Assembly: GCA_003254925.1 (NCBI GenBank)
Contig: QANZ01011792.1
Coordinates: 15,845 to 79,844, forward strand
Direction of reading: 5' to 3'
From: Chamaecrista fasciculata
Taxonomy: Eukaryota; Streptophyta; Magnoliopsida; Fabales; Fabaceae
Length of the DNA stretch: 64,000 nt
Of this stretch, positions 34,408 to 45,550 are shown in pieces (within the stretch, counting starts at the first letter, position 1; every line of letters begins with the position of its first letter). A program made the position numbers and the translations under genes. Below the pieces are notes generated by a model. It was not told the origin of the DNA, searched no databases, and saw only the letters and a list, made by a program, of their open reading frames with translations.

Positions 34408-34799
34408 GGCCAAAGTGCAAATGTGGTCCATGTCTTTTGCTCAGTCCCAATTTGGTCAAACTTTTTTTATTGTAGTTTTCTCCCATATCTTTGCAAAAGG
34501 TTCCAATTTTGGTTTCATATCTCTTAGTCAAGTTGCAAAATTAGTTCTATATATTTGCAAAAGGATAAACCATTAATTGATCTTTTTGTAAAGACATGAG
34601 ACCACTTCTAAATTTGACCCAAGGATATAGGAATAGTTTTGCAATTAACATAAAAATATGAGACCAAATCTGTAACAAAAAAAGATGAGACTAAACTAGG
34701 ACATGATCCAAAGATATGAACCAAAAGTGTAATAAAAAAATATATGAAACTAAATTGAAAACTGAGCAAAACATATGGGACCAAATTTACACTTTAGTC
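34408..34799. mobile_element. MULE-type foldback element, 392 bp
   Basis: Inverted arms run from GGCCAAAGTGCAAATGTGGT to GGGACCAAATTTACACTTTA(GTC), with several shared inner blocks such as TTTTGCTCAGT. The flanks TTTAATTTT (34399-34407) and TTTATTTTT (34800-34808) agree at 8 of 9 bases. It lies about 190 bases upstream of the APC15-like start, in its promoter region. There is no coding content. Confidence 0.8.
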
Positions 34800-34808
34800 T
34801 TTATTTTT

Positions 34809-35688
34809 TGTAATTAAGCTTTAGATATTAATTATTAATTATTATTTTTTTGGCCATTAATTATTAATGTTTATAAAATATTTAGGGATTTTGATGCGGT
34901 TGCCTTTTCCATTTATCATTTTTCAAAAATGCTTTTTAAAGCACGTCTTAAGAAAAAAAAAGCCTTTTAACATTTCTTTCACAAAATAACTAATAATATT
35001 ATTTTCTTTATATAAATTAATAATATTCTTTTAATTCTACAGAAAACATTTGTACTACTATTTTCATTTGAAAGAACGAAATTAAATATCTTCATATCAG
35101 AAGTAATTTTCAAATAATGAAAAATCTCAAATTCTGAAATATTTTTGTTCTGAAATAAAAAGAATAAACATTTTAAAAATTCAATATTTTATTGAAGTTC
35201 TTTATTTGTGCTTTGTGGTCTTGGTTTTCTTATCGATACTATAGGTCTTTTTAGTTTTTTAATTATAAAATTATATATACATGACGAAAAATCTACCTTA
35301 TACTATTTCAAAAAATAACTTATTTTATTTGTTATCTTTTAATATACTTTTTTGCTTACTCTTGCCAATTCGAACCCATAACTTCTTGTTCAGAGAATAT
35401 TATAACTACAACCAAATAGCAAAGGTTAGCAAACATATCTCTTTTTTAAATTAGATCCACTAATAAATTATGATTTGATCATAGTCAAATTAATTTGAAA
35501 ATGCGTAAATATAATTTTTCTTTTTTGTAAGAAAATGGGCCAAAGGCCCAAGAAAAAAAATAACAAAGAACTACATCAAAATGTTTCGTCGAGTAAAAAC
35601 ACCTCTTGCATGAGCAAGCAAAAAATTCTCTAAGTATAAAATGCTATTAGTTTTTTTTTTCTTTTTTGCCAAATATCAATATTATAGT
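34809..35688. other. AT-rich intergenic DNA
   Basis: No genes, paired repeats or element ends were recognised. Confidence 0.5.
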
Positions 35689-36573
35689 TAAAAGATCAAA
35701 ATTGTACTTTTGGTTTCTATTTTTTAAGTAAATTGTAATTTAGCCATTTATCTTTTTCTTTCTTATGATTTTGATCTTATATTTTTCTTAAAAGTTTTAT
35801 TCATTGATCCCAATAACTGATTAGGATCATACATTTATCGTTTTAAATCTAATTGTCACAAGTTTAGAGCCACATGTTATTATTGATGAGTCATTTCTTT
35901 GTTCAATTAGGGTTAGCAAACAAAATTAAATTGGAGTCCAAAAATGAACCGCTCGTTTCATAGTAAAATGAAGCAAAGTCATATATATATTTTTTTCAAA
36001 TCTGATTGCGACAATTTTAGAGCTATGTGTTACTCTTAACGAGTTATTTTTTTGTGCAGTTGGGACCGTAAACAAATTATGTCAGATCAGGTCGGAAAGT
36101 GGTTTTGGAACAAAAAAAATGGAAAACTACTTTCGGACTCAATTTGACCTCATTTGCTAATGATCCCAATTAAATAAAAAAATAGCTCATCAAAAGTAAC
36201 TTGTAATTCTCAACTCGTTGCAATTGAACTTAAAATGAGAGAAATATAATTAACTTGACTTTGTTTGATTATAAAATGAGTGACCCATTTTCGAAGTCAT
36301 TAATTTGACTTTGTTTGCTAATGACTTCAACTGAATAAAGAAAAAAATTTACCAAACAAAAAACAAAGAAAGAACTTGTTAAGAGTAATACGTAGTTCTG
36401 AATACAATACAATCAAACTTGAAAAAATAGAGATATGACCACATTTAATCGTTGGGACCAAAGAGTACAATTTCTAAGACAGTTATAAGACAAAAATTAT
36501 AAGAAAAAAAAAAGATAGAGGACTAGATTGCAACTTACTCAAAAATTAGAAACCAAAAATGTACTTTGGCCAT
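35689..36573. mobile_element. Foldback element, about 885 bp
   Basis: The left arm (AAAGATCAAAATTGTACTTT, TGGTTTCTATTTTTTAAGTA) is an inverted copy of the right arm (AAAATTAGAAACCAAAAATG, TACTTTGGCC). Inner blocks around 35950-36060 and 36180-36420 also pair in part. It resembles the MULE foldbacks at 34408 and 50264 but is older. Boundaries are approximate and no target duplication is certain. Confidence 0.6.
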
Positions 36574-36931
36574 GTTAAAATTACTTATTTTCATGTTTAG
36601 TGATTCATTTGAGAGGGATCTCTCACGTGACTGGTGAATGATCTTATTATGGATGATGGATGGGAATGACTCAGCTACATTACAATAGCTAAAGTTTTGA
36701 ATCCACACCATTAATTTAGATTAAAACTCAACACATTAATTTTCAATCAATTCATCTAATGGTCCAAAAATGATACTTTAGCAATAATTTAGCCACTATC
36801 CTAGATGATGATAACAGTTAACAGTTAACACCACAGACCACAGCTCACTTTGTCCAGTACTCATTAAAGCTTGTTAGGCCAGATTCTAACAATGTAGCAC
36901 ATAATATAGCTAAGTCACACTCACATCCTAT

Positions 36932-37269
36932 GAAGTATGGACACTGACACGGACACGAGACACGACACGGACACGGACACAGCGACACGTCAAACTCTCA
37001 AAATTACGCGACACGACACGGCATATATTTATATATATAAATAATTAAATATTCATAATTATTAATGAAAAAATTAAAAATTACAATTTTTATTCATAAT
37101 ATATGTCATATCTATTATTATTTTCTCTTGCCTATCATGTTAAAGTTACAAAAAATTGATTTATATTCTAAAATTTATGGATATGTGTCGTGTCGGTGTC
37201 ATACGAGTGTCGGACACTGACACGTGTCTGACACGGCGACACGCCTTCAAAATGAAGTGTTCATGCTTC
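36932..37269. mobile_element. GACAC-rich foldback element
   Basis: Arms rich in GACACG units (GACACTGACACGGACACGAG on the left, the inverted GTGTCGTGTCGGTGTC and CACGTGTCTGACACGGC on the right) enclose an AT-rich core. The ends are GAAGTATGGACACT and a diverged AGTGTTCATGCTTC. This looks like a widespread type of plant non-autonomous DNA transposon, but the superfamily was not established. Confidence 0.6.
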
Positions 37270-38306
37270 CTAGCTCACATCACATGAGATACTTCTGTTT
37301 ACTCGTGATTTCCCCCCTGATATACTATGCTAGCTTGTAATGATCTGAGACAGATGTTCTGGAATGATATTTTGCCTGGATAGCCTTTTTCAATATAAAT
37401 ATATTATTTGGCACAAATACAGATTACCTTTAACTCTTTAAGTATATTAGGCGGAAATCACGAGTTTAGAGGGTTTAAGTAACATTTTGTAATTTAGGGA
37501 GATAATGTACACATACTCTATCATTAAGAGAAGTAATCTGTATTTTTACCTATTATTTTATTTAATTTTTCTTTTTGTAATAACTATTTTATTAATGAAA
37601 ACTTGCTCAAGTTGATTGATCATTTAATTAGAAGTAATTGGTCAAAGTAACGGATCTAAGTTAATACCCTGCTCATCAGTCGTCCCTAAACCTTGCTGGA
37701 TTCGTTGATTTTTTATTTTCCTCATTTCCAACTTTAATTTTATATTATTGAAAAAAATCTCACATTTTAAAAAAGTCCAGCATGTAAGCATCCCTTGAAC
37801 ATTGCAAAAGAGAATCTCTTTCTTCATCAGTGAGTTGTTCTTCAGCTTCTGCAAAAGTAATCATCGAATGCATTAATTAATGGGAAGAAGCCATTATGAA
37901 ATTAATTAATGAAATCCAAAACTGTTTCGCACCGCAATCAAAACGTACAACCCACACTAACATACATACATATTTGATATTTCTTGCAAAGGCTCGTCTT
38001 GCTATTTCGAGCATTCATCGCACTCAAAAGCTGACGCACTCACCACGAAGAAAGAAGCACGAAACCATGTTACCCAAGTAACGAGATGTCTCCAATTCCC
38101 ATCATTCATTGACCATTTTCGAATTTTCCCTTCATCGCAATCCATCCATCAATTAATTAAACCAAACCGCCTCTGCTTCAACGTGTCCTTTTCCTTCATC
38201 TTCCACGTCTTCTCATGGCTTCTTCTTTCCCGCCGAAGCAAACCCTTTATTCCCTTCCTTTCATTGTAAACCTAAAAACCCATTATCCATCTTTATTATC
38301 TCTGTT
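37270..38306. other. Intergenic region and 5' flank of the C2-GRAM gene
   Basis: No firm gene is seen. On the minus strand at about 37850-37765 an AG-flanked frame reads EAEEQLTDEERDSLLQCSRD and stops soon after. It may be a stray exon fragment of an unknown gene. The last 250 bases are pyrimidine-rich and serve as promoter and leader of the gene at 38307. Confidence 0.4.
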
Positions 38307-41300
38307 ATGTTGAAGCTTTACGTGTGCGTTTTAGAGGCCATAGACCTGCCCGTTGAGAATTCCTACGTGAAACTCAAGCTCGGCAAGTTGAAATCCAAGA
38401 CGAGGACATTGACGCATACCTCCAATCCCGTTTGGTATGAAGAGTTCGTCTTCAGAGTCCACGACGCCGATGATGAGCTTATTGTTTCCGTCTTCAATCA
38501 CGACGATGAATCTGTAGTCATCAATGGTTCTCTCGATTTACTCGGTGAGGTACGGATTCCAGTTCGCTCAGTTGCTTCTGAAGATAACCAAACCTTGCCG
38601 CCTACTTGGTTCTCTCTTGGAACATCCAAGAGTGGGAAATTTGTCAATAAATACTGTGGTTGGTTTGTTTCCTTCTCTATGTTTTCGAATACATTGCAAA
38701 AGTTTGTGCTATAGAATAGAATCATGTTGGATTTGAATATAATGTCTCTAGTGGAACTAGGTAGATACTTGTGTTGCCAGAGTTTATTCGAGATTTCTCT
38801 AATATTTAAGTCTGAAAATTACAGATAAACGTGCAGTGTGGGCTGATTTAAGAATTGTCATCGAATTGCGAACCTTTGTCTGTATATAGTTTCAGGAGTG
38901 TTGGAAATTGTGTGCTGGTACAACACCACCTGGTCTTTTATGCGCTGGGTTTCGAGTAATTCATTTACTTTTTATGTCTTCGAAGTTTGATTCTCTCTCC
39001 CTTTTCTAGCTCCAGTATTCCAGTTCTGCTTAAGCATTATGATCCTTATCTTCATTCACTTCTTGTGATATACATCTATTTTCTATATGCCAAACATCTG
39101 TCTGTAGATTAATACTTGCGGAGGAATTTAAATGCAAAAGTGACAATGAAATTTGTCTGATGGATGGAATAATTTGCCTGTTCTGTTTTTCTGCACATTC
39201 TTCGTTTTCCTTTCTATACTTCTTGTTTTAATCACAGTTATTCAATTCTTTTTCAGCTATCATCTGATATTTATCTGCATTATCAGGGAAAATTCTCCTC
39301 ACCATTTCTCTTCACGGTGAAGGCCGTGCTTCTTTGCTCAATCAAATGCATACTCCAAGTTCAAATAATGGTATAGAAGACCCTAAAGAAATGGCAGGTC
39401 CACACTTTTCATCTTGGTACACTGGTATCACCAAAGCTACTGGCTTCAAAATGGGTGAAGGAAAGCAGATGTTGAAGGTTATTTCCAAATGTGCTAATCG
39501 TTTGGACAGGGTTTTCACTAAGAAAGAAGAAAGATCAAAGACTGATGAATCTTCAGAACCCGCCAGTTCATTATCTGATAACGAAGATTTTGTACAGGAC
39601 TATCCATCTTCTTGTAGCTTTGAAGAAGCCATTGCATTAATGGAGTCAAAAGAAAATAAACAAGAAATGCCTGAAAACCTGCCTAGTGGTGTCCTAGTGG
39701 ATCAGATTTATTTAGTGTCTCCCAGTGATCTGAATGCACTTCTTTTTGCACCCAATTCGCAGTTCAGGAGAGATCTGGCAGAAAAGCAGGAAACAACAAA
39801 TGTGGAAGAGGGGCCCTGGACATGGAAATATGGGGATATGTCTTGTTTAACACGAGTTGTTTCATATACAAAAGCTGCTACAAAGTTAGTCAAGGCTGTT
39901 AAAGCCACTGAGGAGCAAACCTATGTTAGAGTGAGTAAAGGTGAATTTGCTGTACTTGTTAATGTAAGCACACCTGAGGTCCCATATGGGAATTCATTTA
40001 AGATTGAATTGCTTTACAAGATAATGCCTGGAAAAGAGCAATCTTCAGAAGAGGAATCTTCTCATCTTGTGGTGTCCTGGGGCATTGTCTTCATGCAAAG
40101 CACAATGATGAAAGGCATGATAGAAGGGGGTGCTCGTCAGGGATTGAAGGATAGTTTTGACCAGTTCTCCAACCTACTTGCTCAGAAATTTAAGACTCTA
40201 GATTCCACAAATTCATCAGACAAAGAACAGGTCTTAGCGAATTTGCAAACCGAAGACCAGTCTACTTGGTGGTTGGCAATTAAGTATTTTTGTAATTTTA
40301 CAGTAGTTTTCACCACCATCTTCTTTTTCTATGTGTTGGTGCATATCTTTCGTTGTGGTCCAAGTGAAATAAAAGGCTTGGAATTTAAGGGGTTTGAATT
40401 GCCAGACAGCTTTGGAGAGCTCATTACAAGTGGAATTTTAGTCATCCAACTGCAGCGTGTTTGCAATATGGTCTTTCACTTTATTCAAGCTAGATACCGG
40501 ATGGGTAAGTATGATGTGCACATATGCTCCGTGCCTATATTTGAATTACAATTCTAGCACACTCCCATGGTTACTATTTTCTGTTTAGTTTTCATCTCGG
40601 GCTTTACCAGATCCATCTGTCTTGACAGGAAGTGATCATGGCCTGAAAGGCCAGGGTGATGGATGGGTTTTGACTGTGGCTTTGATTGAGGGGGTTGACC
40701 TGGCATCCTTGGAGTCATCAGGGTTGTCAGATCCCTATGTGGTTTTCACCTGCAATGGAAAAACAAGGTCAAGCTCTGTCAAGCTTCAAACAAGCAATCC
40801 ACAATGGAATGGTGTGACCTTTTAACTTTGTAGTTAATTGCACTAATATATCTTTTCTTGATAGATCTTATGTTCACTGGTGCCCTTTATTGGTCTTTAA
40901 ACTAATTATGCAGAGATATTAGAGTTTGATGCTATGGAAGAACCACCCTCAGTTTTAGATGTGGAAGTATTTGATTTTGATGGTCCATTTGACCAGGATG
41001 TTTCCCTTGGGCACGCTGAGATCAATTTCTTGAAACACACATCTACTGAATTGGCAGACATGTGGGTCTCCCTTGAAGGAAAACTTGCTCAGTCTTCCCA
41101 GTCAAAGTTGCATTTGAGAATATTTTTGGATAATAACAAAGGAGTTGAAACAATCAGAGGATATTTGATGAAGAAGGGAAAGGAAGTTGGCAAAAAGGTA
41201 AGTACTAGGCATCTGATTTGCCTCGTTCCCCTCCCCTAACTATATGCTTTTCCGATTCTTTGTATGTAATTATCTGAGAAATGCCTTACTGTATTGTTTC

Positions 41301-43314
41301 TTTTTCCCTCTGCCTTAGTGCTATTTTGTCAAATTGTTCTTTGTTTCTGTCCTGGAACTATTTATCTAACTATAATTTGTGGATGGCAGCTGAGTCTTCG
41401 ATCCCCTCAAAGGAATTCTACATTCCAGAAATTGTTTGGATTGCCTCCGGAAGAATTTTTAATAAGTGATTTCACGTGCTACCTGAAGAGAAAATTGCCT
41501 TTACAGGTGCTGCGCATGTTTGACACTTTTGTTTAGAACTTAATACTCTGCTTACGTGCTTTCTTACTTAGGACTCAGGATTGAGAATTGTTGAGTACCA
41601 TGGCATGAAGAACTTACAAACAACAATCTGCTCAGTAATATTGTTCACATATGATGCCTACTCACTGCAGGGTCGGCTGTTTCTCTCTGCAAGGATTCTG
41701 GGGTTTTATGCCAACTTTTTTGGGCATAAAACCAAATTTTTCTTCCTCTGGGAGGATATTGAAGACATCCAAGTGCTTTCTCCTTCACTGGCATCAGTTG
41801 GTAGCCCTACACTTGTTATAATTCTTCGAAAGGATCGAGGTCTTGATGCCAGGCATGGTGCAAAGACTCAAGATGAAGAAGGCAGGCTTAGGTTCCATTT
41901 TCAGTCGTTTGTGTCATTTGGTGCTGCCTCCAGGTGTAGTCAGACTTGCTTCTCTATTTGAAATTCGACCCAATGGTATTTATTTGCTTTAAGCTGATAT
42001 TACTCTGTATCTTAAGCAGGACAATAAAGGCCTTGTGGAGAACACGAACGCTAACCCCTGATCAGAAAGCTCAACTTGCAGAAGAGCAGGAAGATCAAGA
42101 GGAAGTCTTAATAATTCCTGATGACGTTGAATCAATTCCAGAGGAGGAAGCAAAGATGTCCAAGATTTACTCTGCAGAATTTCCATTTAAGGTAAGTAAC
42201 TAGTTGCTACATTTGTTTTCACCTTGTCTTTAATTTGGAGAGTGGACTTAACCATTGATAACTACACTTGCAGCCTTCTGAAACTATATGGGGGGATTAT
42301 ATTGTTTTTCAGAGAAGAATTATTAATTTCTGGCATGAAGGAGGCAATTATTGGTTTTTCTACCTGAAAGAAGTTGATAGTGAACTAAGCCAACCATGAA
42401 GAGACATTTGAGTTTTACTTTTTAGTGGGACATGGCTTGTCTTTTTATGATTGGTTTAGTTTATCTATCTTCTGTTAACCAACTCAGTATATAAACTTTT
42501 CTACCTACCTTACCTCCTTATGAGTAATTCAATGGAAAACTTAACTTTTCAAGATGTTAAGCGTTTTTAATGTTAGATGCACTGAATTGAGAAAACTGGC
42601 TTACTTACTACTAGAATATTGTGTATTTATTCTCCGAATGATACATGTGTGCACAGTAATTACTTGTAGTTTGGTGGCTTTATTGTGTTATCCTTGCAGA
42701 TGAGATCATTGATGGAATTGTTTGATGGAGGAAACCTGGAACATAAGATTATGCAGAGATGTGAATGTATTAATTATGCAACAACCCCTTGGGAATCTGT
42801 AAAGCCCAATGTCTTTGAAAGACGTGTTTCTTACAAATTCAATCGCAGCGTATCAGTGTTCAGTGGTGATGTCACATGTATACAACAAAAAATTCCCATT
42901 GAAAACACTGGAGGCTGGATTATTAATGAGGTCATGACCCTTCATGGAGTCCCCTTTGCTGATCACTTCCGTGTACGTGTATAATTCAACTATTTCATTT
43001 TTTATTATAGGCTTGATTTATATATATACACTTGTGTATTTCATAGTGATCATCTTAGTTTTATTTCCTGGTTTTCCTTGTCACTGCAGATTCATTTTAG
43101 ATACCAGATTCAGAAATCTGCTCTGGGTGAATGTGCATGCAAGTGTGATGCTTACATTAAGATAATGTGGTTCAAAAGCTCCAAGTTTCAGCAAAGAATC
43201 AATGGAAACATAACCGTCAAGTTTACAAATAGATTGAAGGAAATTTTTGAAATGCTTCAGAAAGAGGTTTTGTTTATGTCTCAGAAGGATAGTTCCATTG
43301 AAGCTGCAAGCTAG
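38307..43314 (+). CDS. C2 and GRAM (VASt) domain-containing protein, 1028 aa
   Basis: Nine exons with GT-AG borders keep one frame: 38307-38658, 39287-40504, 40629-40811, 40914-41197, 41390-41506, 41671-41933, 42020-42191, 42700-42972, 43090-43314. Domains in order are: C2 (residues 1-110, MLKLYVCVLEAIDLP); VASt (about 248-421); a hydrophobic segment (about 451-472, FTVVFTTIFFFYVLVHIF); a second C2 (about 535-640, LSDPYVVFTCNGKTRSS); GRAM (about 690-800, GRLFLSARILGFYANFFGHK and FLWEDIEDI); and a second VASt (about 866-1015, TPWESVKP and VMTLHGVPFADHF). The length agrees with Arabidopsis At1g03370-type proteins of about 1020 residues. C2 and GRAM bind membrane lipids and VASt is a StART-like fold linked to sterol binding, so a role at membrane contact sites is inferred. 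A Copia remnant lies immediately downstream. Confidence 0.92.
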
Positions 43315-43519
43315 CATCCGGTGAAGGCTGCTAAGAGCTCAAAGCTTTGTAGATATAACTTCTTTACTTTCTGAATAACTGTTTTGTAATTTTTCTTTTT
43401 TTCGTTTTTGGGTTGGACTTTTTTAATGTAAAACCGTTGATAGAATTTCTGTTCACCTTTAACATGAGATACAAAAAAAAAAAGGTGATTATTGGGGAAA
43501 GAGTGAGTATCTTTTATTT

Positions 43520-44677
43520 ATTTACTTGTTCTTACAAATAATTGAAGCATACGAATTAATTGAAGCATATGCTGCCAGAGCACTATGCTCAGATATCGTA
43601 ATATCAGAGGGATTAGTAAGACGCTGATTCTCAATTCTAGAAACAATTGAGTAAGCCTTATTAAAAGATGGAAGAGGATCCATCATCAACACAGTACTAG
43701 TCACAGCATCATAGGACTCATGTAATCCCATCAGAAACTGCATGACTTGAGCAGAAACAGCATTTTCATCAAGAAATTGTTGAGCATCACAGCTACATGG
43801 AGGACGAGGCTCAAGACAATTGAGTTCTTCCCAAAGTTTACGCAAATTATTGGAATAGACAGCAAGAGAATCGGTACCTTGCTTAGTATTCTGCAATTGT
43901 TTCCTTAGATTGAAGACACGTAGCTTATCTTTCTGTCCAAATTTCTCGTCTAATTCGGACCAAAGATGTCGAGCAGAAGTAGCGTAAATGTACGCTTCCG
44001 ATAGATCTTTAGACATAGCATTCAAGATCCATGAGGTAACCATGGAATCAACGAAGCTCCAGGTCAGAAAATCTTCTGAAGACTCATCCGCAGGCTTGAG
44101 GCAGCGTCCTTCAACGAAACTCAACTTGTTCTTAGCGTTTAATGCAATGCGCATCGAACGCTTCCAGATCGTGTAGTTAGTCATGGTAAGTGGATGAGAA
44201 ACAAGATGAATGCCTGGATTGTCCGATGAATGAAGATAAAGCGGATCTTTACGGCTTAAGGCAGCAGAAACACCATCAGAAGTAGCACTGCGAGTAGCAG
44301 AAGCAGTAGCGGAAGTAGCTGAGATCTCCATTGAAGAAGCAGTGAAAGAAATTAGGTATTGGATCGTATGAAATGCTCTGATACCATGAGAAAGTATGAG
44401 CACAATAGTAGAAAACAGAGAGCAAGACGAAAGGGAAAAATGGATTTAGGGAAAATCGATCTTTATTAATCACAGAATAACAATATATATACATCTCCAG
44501 CTGTGGGTAGGCTAACTAAATGAAAACAAACTCAAAACTAACCTGAAAACTAATTAACAACTATTTACAGAAATTATCTTATACAGCACATAAAAGTTAC
44601 ACCAGAAAATATCTACAACTGTACACGTGTCTTCAATAATATAAATATAATAAATTTGAGTAAATTGACATGTTACA
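43520..44677 (-). mobile_element. Copia retrotransposon remnant: 5' LTR, primer site and gag
   Basis: On the minus strand an LTR of about 291 bp (44677-44387, TGTAACATG ... TTTCTCA) is followed directly by TGGTATCAGAGC (44386-44375), the tRNA-Met primer-binding site, and then by the gag frame. Everything after gag, including pol and the 3' LTR, is missing. The break lies within about 200 bases of the C2-GRAM stop codon, so the remnant overlaps or abuts that gene's 3' end in antisense. Confidence 0.88.
43522..44331 (-). pseudogene. Copia gag N-terminal frame, truncated
   Basis: The frame from the likely ATG at 44331 starts MEISATSATASATRSATSDG and carries the DPLYLHSSDNPGIHLVSHPL, TMTNYTIWKRSMRIALNAKN and KLSFVEG motifs of the plant Copia gag N-terminal domain, followed by the UBN2-type core (LWSELDEKFGQ, LRVFNLRKQL, VMQFLMGLHESYD). 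The open frame has about 269 codons without internal stops. It ends early (SYASIICKNK) before any zinc knuckle, just after a small duplication of TATGCTTCAATTA. Confidence 0.85.
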
Positions 44678-45550
44678 CATTGAGCGTTTGTTAAGATCAT
44701 TGTTAAATACTATAAACCGTCTCCTGCGTACTGTTTCTCTTCGTTTTTCTCTGGTTTCATCTTTAATCTTCCTCTTCATTTCGTTTTGATGTTTTCATTA
44801 ATTGTAATTTTTCCCTACCTTTTCTTTACTTCTACGTCTTTTATTTGAATAAATCAGATCTTTAGTCTCCTAAATTCTGTTGTGGTTCAATTCAGATTTA
44901 TTTATGGCACTAGTCTTTTTTCATGAGAGATCATATTTTAATATTAGATGTTGACTCATGTCTGAGCATATATGCTAGAAAACATTCTATATTTTATCAA
45001 TGGAGAAGTCAATAACATTTATATTTGGGACGAGCACTAATTTTTCGATAGAGAGAATTGTTTCATGGTAAACATTTTATTGGTAACATCAAGATCGTGA
45101 CGATTTTCATTTTAGAGATAGGATCAGTTGTAATACAATAATGTTTGTAATACAATAATGTTTACATATCGTTCTTTTTCTATATTTTGGATTATAATTT
45201 TCTCACAAATTGTAAGTACCGTTTACTTTTCTATAATATATTTGGTACGATGCTTTTAAAAAATAAAAACATTGAGAGTTTAATTAGTCATTATATTACT
45301 AAGTGGAAAAAATAGAAATGATTCATTCATGAGTGTTATTTCAGTTAGAGGATTAGATGAGTGAGGAGTAAAGTAACACGTGGTAGTCGAGTAGCATAGT
45401 GAGGTGATCACACATTATTTCAGTTATAAGGCTAACCGTTTTGTCGTAAGTCGTAATAAAACAAACAAATCCATAGAATACAATCAACGTGACAAAGGCG
45501 ATACGCTCACAGAAAACAAGCATCATCTTCATCCTCTGTGTTGATCGGCC
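44678..45550. other. Intergenic region and promoter of the PIRL gene
   Basis: AT-rich sequence without genes. The stretch just upstream of 45551 would hold the promoter and leader. No single TATA box stands out. Confidence 0.5.

Noticed and set aside
37765-37850. Minus-strand frame EAEEQLTDEERDSLLQCSRD after an AG acceptor
   Set aside because: It looks like a stray exon end but no upstream exon or family could be named, so it is only mentioned in the intergenic entry.
41581-41670. Extension of C2-GRAM exon 6 upstream to 41581
   Set aside because: The frame is open but the CTGCAG acceptor at 41670 gives the conserved GRLFLSARI start in phase, so this stretch is taken as intron.
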